This document shows positions 58,975 through 64,000 of a stretch of DNA of 64,000 bases, piece by piece. A model generated the notes under the pieces. That model was not told the DNA's origin and did no database searches. It saw only the letters and a list, made by a program, of their open reading frames with translations. Position numbers and translations under genes: made by a program. The stretch covers positions 310,001 to 374,000 of the forward strand of contig JACGCM010000604.1 of the NCBI GenBank assembly GCA_014058105.1. The letters run 5' to 3'. How positions within the stretch are numbered: position 1 is the stretch's first letter; each line of letters opens with the position of its first letter. The stretch is from Kingdonia uniflora (taxonomy: Eukaryota > Streptophyta > Magnoliopsida > Ranunculales > Circaeasteraceae).

Positions 58975-59512
58975 TTGTATGATCAGACTCTCTTCAAGTG
59001 TATAAAACTAGGTAAACTGAACAAATTTTTGAAAGACCAAGTTAATACACTAAAGTGTGATCTTAAAAACACAATTGAGAATATAAGTCACAAGACAGAG
59101 CCACTTGAGAATGAGAAACAAGGCCTTCATGACAAAGTTTTGCTTTTGGAAAAAAAAAGTTAATAATGCAAATGAGAAAATGAAATCAACTTTGGACGAA
59201 CTTCATTCGGCCAAGCTTGACGTAGTTCTATCTCAGCAGAAACTTGAGAAATTTAGTCATGGGGCCATGAACATTGATAAAATGTTATGTATGGGAAAGA
59301 CGGATAGTGATAAAAGGGGTTTAGGATATATGAAACCTCTTCCTAATGCCAAGACTCCTCAAATTACTAAGTTTGTGAAAACAACTACCCCTACTTTGGT
59401 GCCCAAATATAACATGATATCTACTACTCGTAATCACACCAAACAGGCCTCTTATTCTCAAACTTATTATTGTAGTTTATTTGGTCTAAATAGACATATT
59501 GCATCTTACTGA
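58975..59512 (+). pseudogene. Copia 3: gag-protease coiled-coil linker
   Basis: Coil-forming segment (LNKFLKDQVNTLKCDLKNTI, LHDKVLLLEKK) in the gag frame to 59163. The frame then shifts by one and continues (MKSTLDELHSAKLDVVLSQQ, LGYMKPLPNAKTPQ). Such a coil and spacer precede protease in SIRE-type elements. Confidence 0.75.
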
Positions 59513-59739
59513 AGATTTGTTGGACCTTATCAACCACATGCTTGCTCTTTCAATGGAAATAAATATAATTCTAATGTGATTTCTACTAATGAGAAAAGTG
59601 AGAATGTGTCTAGATATTTTACATAGAAAACTACAGGTCGAAGAACTCTTTGAAGCATTTGGGTACGAAAGTTGGATTTGGCACCTCAGATAAGGTATAA
59701 TGTTGCACTAACTGCTCTGAATGCTTTCAAGTCAGTTCA

Positions 59740-59996
59740 ATAGTATATGGATAGTGGGTGTTCTCGTCATATGACTGGTGATGAGTCCAAGCTGAGTCAC
59801 CTAGAGGATATTCAGGGAAGTGATTTTACTTTTGGTGATGAGAACATATCTCCTGTGGTAGAAAAGGGAAAGGCCGAAGGACTTGGTACTCCAGCAATTG
59901 ATAATGTTCTCCTTGTTATGGGGCTGAAGGAAAATCTTCTTAGTGTCAGTCAACTATGTGATACAGATCACACTGTTACATTTTCCAAAGGTTGAT
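59740..59996 (+). pseudogene. Copia 3: protease
   Basis: MDSGCSRHMTGDESKLSHLE, with the Asp-Ser-Gly active site, then GLKENLLSVSQLCDTDHTV. An upstream TAG replaces the Trp that usually precedes the active site (59742-59744), and a TGA ends it at 59994. Confidence 0.85.
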
Positions 59997-60028
59997 GTGA
60001 TGTTTTAAACTCTCAAGGAAAACGTGTA

Positions 60029-60919
60029 ATGCATGCTGCTAGAACTGCTGATAATTGTTATGCTATTCAACAAGAAGCTATACTATGTAACAAAGCAAAA
60101 CTTAATGATGTGGACTTATGGCATAAAAGGTTGGGACATATAAACTTTAATGATTTGTCCAAGATTACAAGTAAAGAGCTTATTCGGGGAGTTCCGAAGT
60201 TGGGAAGATTGAGCAACGCGGTGTGCGGTCCTTCTCAAATTGGCAAGCAAATAAAGAGCTCTCGCAAGAAGTCCAATAGTATTGCTATTACTCGGATTCT
60301 TGACATAATACACATGGACTTGATGGGTCCTATGAGAATGGCATCCTTGGGAGGTAAAAGGTATATTTTTCTAATGGTGGATGATTTCTCCCGTTATACA
60401 CGGATAGAGCTTTTGAGAGAGAAGTCTAATACTTTTGAAGAATTTCGTAGTATATCACTTCGAATTCAAAATGAGAAAGATTGCTCTATTGATAAAATTC
60501 AAAGTGATCGTGGAGGAGAGTTTAAGGATACTGGGGTGATTGAGTATTGTACTTCAAATGGGACTAAACATGAATTCTCTGCTCCAATCACTCCATAACA
60601 AAATGTGATTGCAGAAAGGAAGAATAAAGTTTTTTAAGAAATGGGACGAGTCTTACTTCACAACAAGGATCTTCCAGCACATTTTTGAGGGAAGGCCATT
60701 CATACTGCGTGCTATACTATTAATAGAGTGTATCTACGTCTAATTACTTTGAACACGCCCTATGAACTGTGGCTTGGAAAGAAGCCGAATGTCAACTACT
60801 TTCGGGTTTTTGGGAGTAAATGTTTCATCTTTAGAGATCGGGAGAACATTGGGAAATTTAACTCTCAGAGTGATGAATGTATTTTATTGGGATACTCAAC
60901 AAATAGTATAGCTTTTTGA
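60029..60919 (+). pseudogene. Copia 3: GAG-pre-integrase and integrase
   Basis: Zinc region (LWHKRLGHINFNDLSKIT; the Cys pair is reduced to VCGPSQIGKQ). Core follows with HMDLMGPM (first Asp), MVDDFSRYTRI, QSDRGGEFKD (second Asp) and ERKN with the catalytic Glu after a Gln-to-stop change (60595-60597). Then NTPYELWLGKKPNVNYFRVFGSKCFI and ECILLGYSTNSIAF end at a TGA. The first 189 codons are open. Four stops in all. Confidence 0.88.
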
Positions 60920-61379
60920 GTCTTCAATTTGGGGACCAATGTGATGATGGAGTCTTTTAATGTTGTTACTGATGATACTTGCACTATTGGTTCTGCAGAT
61001 GTGAGAGAAGATGATAGTACAACAGAAAATCCAAAAACATTTACTAGTGGCATTCTTACATCGATGCCTACATCAAAGGTTGGTTCTCCTTTGCCTACTC
61101 CATCACTTCTAGCTCCACCACTCTCTCCCGCCCTAAGTGTACTGCAACCCGGATGGCATCAAGTTCATAAGGATCACTCACATGCCGATATCATTGAGGA
61201 TGATACCTCCTGGGTTCAGACTAGGAGCCAACACCATGAGATGGTGCACTGTGTTTGTTATATTTCTGTGATCGAACCAACTGCTCTGAATGCTCTTTTA
61301 GACAAATATTGGCTACATACAATGCAAGATGAGCTTCGCCAGTTTTGACGTCAAGATCTTTGGGATTTGTCCACGCTCT

Positions 61380-62075
61380 TCAAGTACAAATATCATTGGA
61401 ACTAAATGGGTTTATAAGAACAAATATGACGAACTTGAGAATGTAATTCGAAACAAAGCTAGATTGGTCGCTCAAGGATAAAATTAAGTAAAAGGGGTTG
61501 ATATTGCTGAAACGTTTGCTCCTACTGCAAGGCTTGAGTCTATTCGCCTACTGCTTACTCTTGCTTGCAATCAAAAGTTCAAGTTACATCAGATGGATGT
61601 AAAGAGTGCTTTTCTGAATGGACTCTTAGAGGAAGAGGTATACGTAGCCCAACCAAAAGGGTTTGAGGATCCTCATCATTCAGATCACGTGTTCTACTTA
61701 AAGAACGCTTTTTACGGTCTGAAGTAAGCTCCTCGAGAATGGTATGAACGGCTCTCCAATTATCTCTTAGCTAAGGGATTTGTTTGGGGGGGAGCTGATA
61801 AAATGTTATTTATCCAACGGAAGGGAGGCACGATGCTTGTTGCACAGGTATATGTAGATGATATTGTGTTTGGCTCTACTTCGAGTTCACTAACCACTTC
61901 TTTTGCAGCTTTATTGAAAAGTGAATTTGAGATGAGCATGGTTGGGGAACTAACTTATTTCTAAGATCTCCAAATACGTCAAGTGGAGAAAGGATTGTTT
62001 GTTTCTCAATCCACGTATGCGAGGGATCTTGCGAAGAACTTTGGTCTCTCTTCTGCAAAATAGGCCAGGACACCC
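61380..62075 (+). pseudogene. Copia 3: reverse transcriptase
   Basis: Frame changes after the linker (60929-61348, Ser/Pro-rich). RT then reads NIIGTKWVYKNKYDELENVI, KARLVAQG, the catalytic block KLHQMDVKSAFLNG, EEEVYVAQPKGFEDP, FYGLK*APREWYERLSNYLL, and the intact active-site box VYVDDIVFGST (about 61850), then KSEFEMSMVGELTYF. Five or more stops, several at Gln or Tyr codons. Confidence 0.88.
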
Positions 62076-62795
62076 ATGAGTGCTACTACAAAGTTAAGTA
62101 AGGACTCAGCAGGTAAGGATGTTGATCAAAAGATGTATAGAAGTATGATAGGTAGTTTAATTTATCTTACTGCTACTAGTCCTGATATTATGTTTAGTGT
62201 ATGTATTTGTGCTAATTATCAAGGTAATCCGAAAGAGTCCCATTTACAGGTTGTTAAGCGTATTATTCGCTATGTATGTGGGACTTCTGATTTTGGCTTA
62301 TGGTATTCAGATGACACAACCTCCGAGGTTATTGGGTATTCTGATGCAGATTGGGCAGGTAATGTAGATAATAGGAAGAATACTTCTGGTAGATGCTATT
62401 ATATTGAAAATAATCTTGTAGCTTGGCTGAGCAAGAAGCAGAATTGTATTTCTCAATCCATAGCAGAAGCGGAGTATATTCCTGCGGGTAGTTGTTGTAC
62501 TCAGTTGATTTGGATGAAATTGATGGTGCACGACTATGGAATAGTCCAGGGGATGATGTCAGTTTTTGGTGATAATACGACTGCGATTAATATCTCCAAG
62601 AATCCTGAACAACATTCCAGAACCAAACACATCGACGTTCGATTCCACTTCATCCGTGATCTTGTTGAGGGCAAGATAGTCAGTGTTGAGTATGTTCCTA
62701 CAGAGAGTCGGTTAGCTGATTTTTTCACCAAGCCGTTAGATGCTATGAGGTTTGAACTTTTGAGATGGTCAATTGGTATCTACTCGATTGATTAG
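62076..62795 (+). pseudogene. Copia 3: RNase H and polyprotein end
   Basis: 239 open codons, the longest intact piece of the element: MIGSLIYLTATSPDIMFSVC, RNase H with SDADWAGNVDNRKNTSGRC, VAWLSKKQNCISQSIAEAEY, VFGDNTTAINISKNPEQHSR, KHIDVRFHFIRDLVEGK and LADFFTKPLDAMRFELLR, ending at TAG. All expected acidic residues are visible. It lies in the same frame as the upstream RT. Confidence 0.9.
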
Positions 62796-64000
62796 GTATG
62801 CCTTTTACTTCCTCTTTACACTATTTTATTTAATTATCACAGTGATATATGCTTGGTCAGATACGCTTTCTAATTTAATGTTAGGACAGTTTTGTATAGT
62901 GTTTACTTGGATTTGATTTCTCTCACGGCAGTTAACTATCGCATGCTTAGGTAGATAGACACTCATTGATATTATACTTTACGATGCATGTAAAGATTTC
63001 ATACCTAATGTTATGTGAGGATCTGACCTTATTTATGAGCTTCGAGTGTTATGAAATTTACTCTATTTGATCTTGTTGTTTATGATCACATTTCGTTTTC
63101 TTACTCAATTGTCAAATGGTAACTTCAAGTTCAAGTTAGTCTAATAAAACATTCTCTATTCTTGATTCGAGATGAAAAATACTATGTGAGACCAAAGATA
63201 TGATAATATGTTTTTTATTGCTACACATTTTTTGGCCTTCGTTATTCATAACCATATTTTTCTCTACTTGTAGCCCTTTGTGCCTAAAAATAAGCCTTTC
63301 GTTTTTCTACCCAAATCCTTTATTCATTTGCCCATTTGTCCTGAGATTTTTAGTAAAACAATATAAGGGGGGGGAGTTAGAAAAGCTGAATGAAGGAGAA
63401 TTGATTGTATTCCCCACTATCTTTGATAGTATGTAACATTGGGTCTTAAAAAAAAAAAAAGGAACGAGAAAAGAAAAGAAAAGAAAAGAAAAAGGGGCCA
63501 AGAAGTAGGGGAAGAAGTTGTTCTAATATCTGTGTACTCCTTAAAGAGGAAGAATGTCAAATGTGTAAACTCTTTTTGAAGGAAGAAAGGAAAAGAGTGT
63601 AACTGTAGTCTCAGAATACCAGCAAAACACCTACTTCGTTATATGCCTACCCGTGCCTACATTATAATCTTTTCAAGACCTGTTTGATCTTGAGTTTAAC
63701 ACAGTTAGTTTAGTGGAGATGGGAGATATGGAGTCTATATTAATTAACTTGAAACCATTAATAACAATTGATTTCCTGTCCATGAGATCTTCCAGCTCAC
63801 AGTGCGCTGCTTATTTGATGAAATATAAGTCTTTCTATGCATATTATTTATATTCATATTTCACACAGAGTGCTAGCTAGTCAATTCTCAGTGATTTTGA
63901 GTGACCACCAATGAGAGGCCTAAGTTGAAACAAATTTCCTTATAGTGTCTTATCTATGAATGTTGGGTCTGTTGAATGCATGGTAATATTTTACGTTGAC
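62796..64000. other. Copia 3 3' region without recognised gene
   Basis: T-rich DNA, then AAGGGGGGGGAG (63365-63376), a possible polypurine tract. An A13 run and (AAAAG)n purine microsatellite span 63448-63493. Reading frames at 63200-63436 and opposite are low-complexity. No envelope-like frame and no 3' LTR were seen. Confidence 0.45.

Larger units (their letters stand above)
56755..63440 (+). mobile_element. Ty1/copia element 3 (SIRE/Maximus-like)
   Basis: 5' LTR, PBS, then gag, protease, integrase, RT and RNase H in copia order with at least three frames and more than ten stops. Gag carries an intact zinc knuckle and the WDDSDDE motif; the protease MDSGCSRHMTGD and DVKSAFLNG blocks fit SIRE-like elements. 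A G-rich tract at 63365 may be the polypurine tract; no 3' LTR copy is recognisable before the window ends. Confidence 0.85.

Noticed and set aside
63200..63501. Envelope-like gene downstream of copia 3
   Set aside because: SIRE-like elements can carry one, but these frames are short, Phe/Ser-rich and low-complexity, with no conserved features.

Overview
The window is repeat-rich nuclear DNA of a flowering plant, most likely a eudicot. The evidence is AT-rich spacer, Ty1/copia and Ty3/gypsy elements with plant-type primer sites and domain order, a plant PIF/Harbinger transposon, spliced genes with GT-AG introns, and a stretch that reads like plant mitochondrial DNA. I cannot name the species. 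I saw no intact host gene and no tRNA, rRNA or CRISPR array. All positions and splice sites were assigned by eye.

Layout. 1-3493: 3' part of a decayed copia element (Ale/Retrofit-like) with its 3' LTR, cut by the window edge. 3494-6830: spacer without a supportable gene. 6831-21433 plus 31657-31960: a cluster of about six copies or fragments of one minus-strand multi-exon gene family that I do not recognise. Every copy carries at least one lesion, is truncated, or has lost exons. The cluster is shot through with solo LTRs and repeated LTR fragments (TGTAAGGACC ends). One copy has a Harbinger element in its main exon and a 10.2-kb LTR-retroelement array in an intron. 21438-31656: that array, three approx. 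3-kb LTRs separated by two 527-bp internal regions and bounded by a near-perfect 5-bp target duplication.

32100-52920: a second copia element (plus strand). It is split by a 15.4-kb Tat-lineage gypsy element on the minus strand (35072-50523) and by a solo LTR of the same gypsy family (51391-51897, perfect target duplication CAAAC). Between pol and its 3' LTR the Tat element carries ten 43-bp tandem repeats and about 7.5 kb of decayed, opposite-strand coding sequence. 52929-54190: an LTR-like remnant. 54209-56740: a copia protease scrap followed by a probable nuclear insertion of mitochondrial DNA. 56755-64000: a third, SIRE-like copia element with 5' LTR, PBS and decayed gag-pol; its 3' LTR is not seen.

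The genes do not form a working pathway. The record is one of nested insertion, LTR-LTR recombination, local duplication of an unknown gene family, and decay mostly by nonsense mutations that look like C-to-T changes. The parts most worth attention are the unknown gene family, the triple-LTR array, and the Tat element's antisense region and satellite-like repeat.
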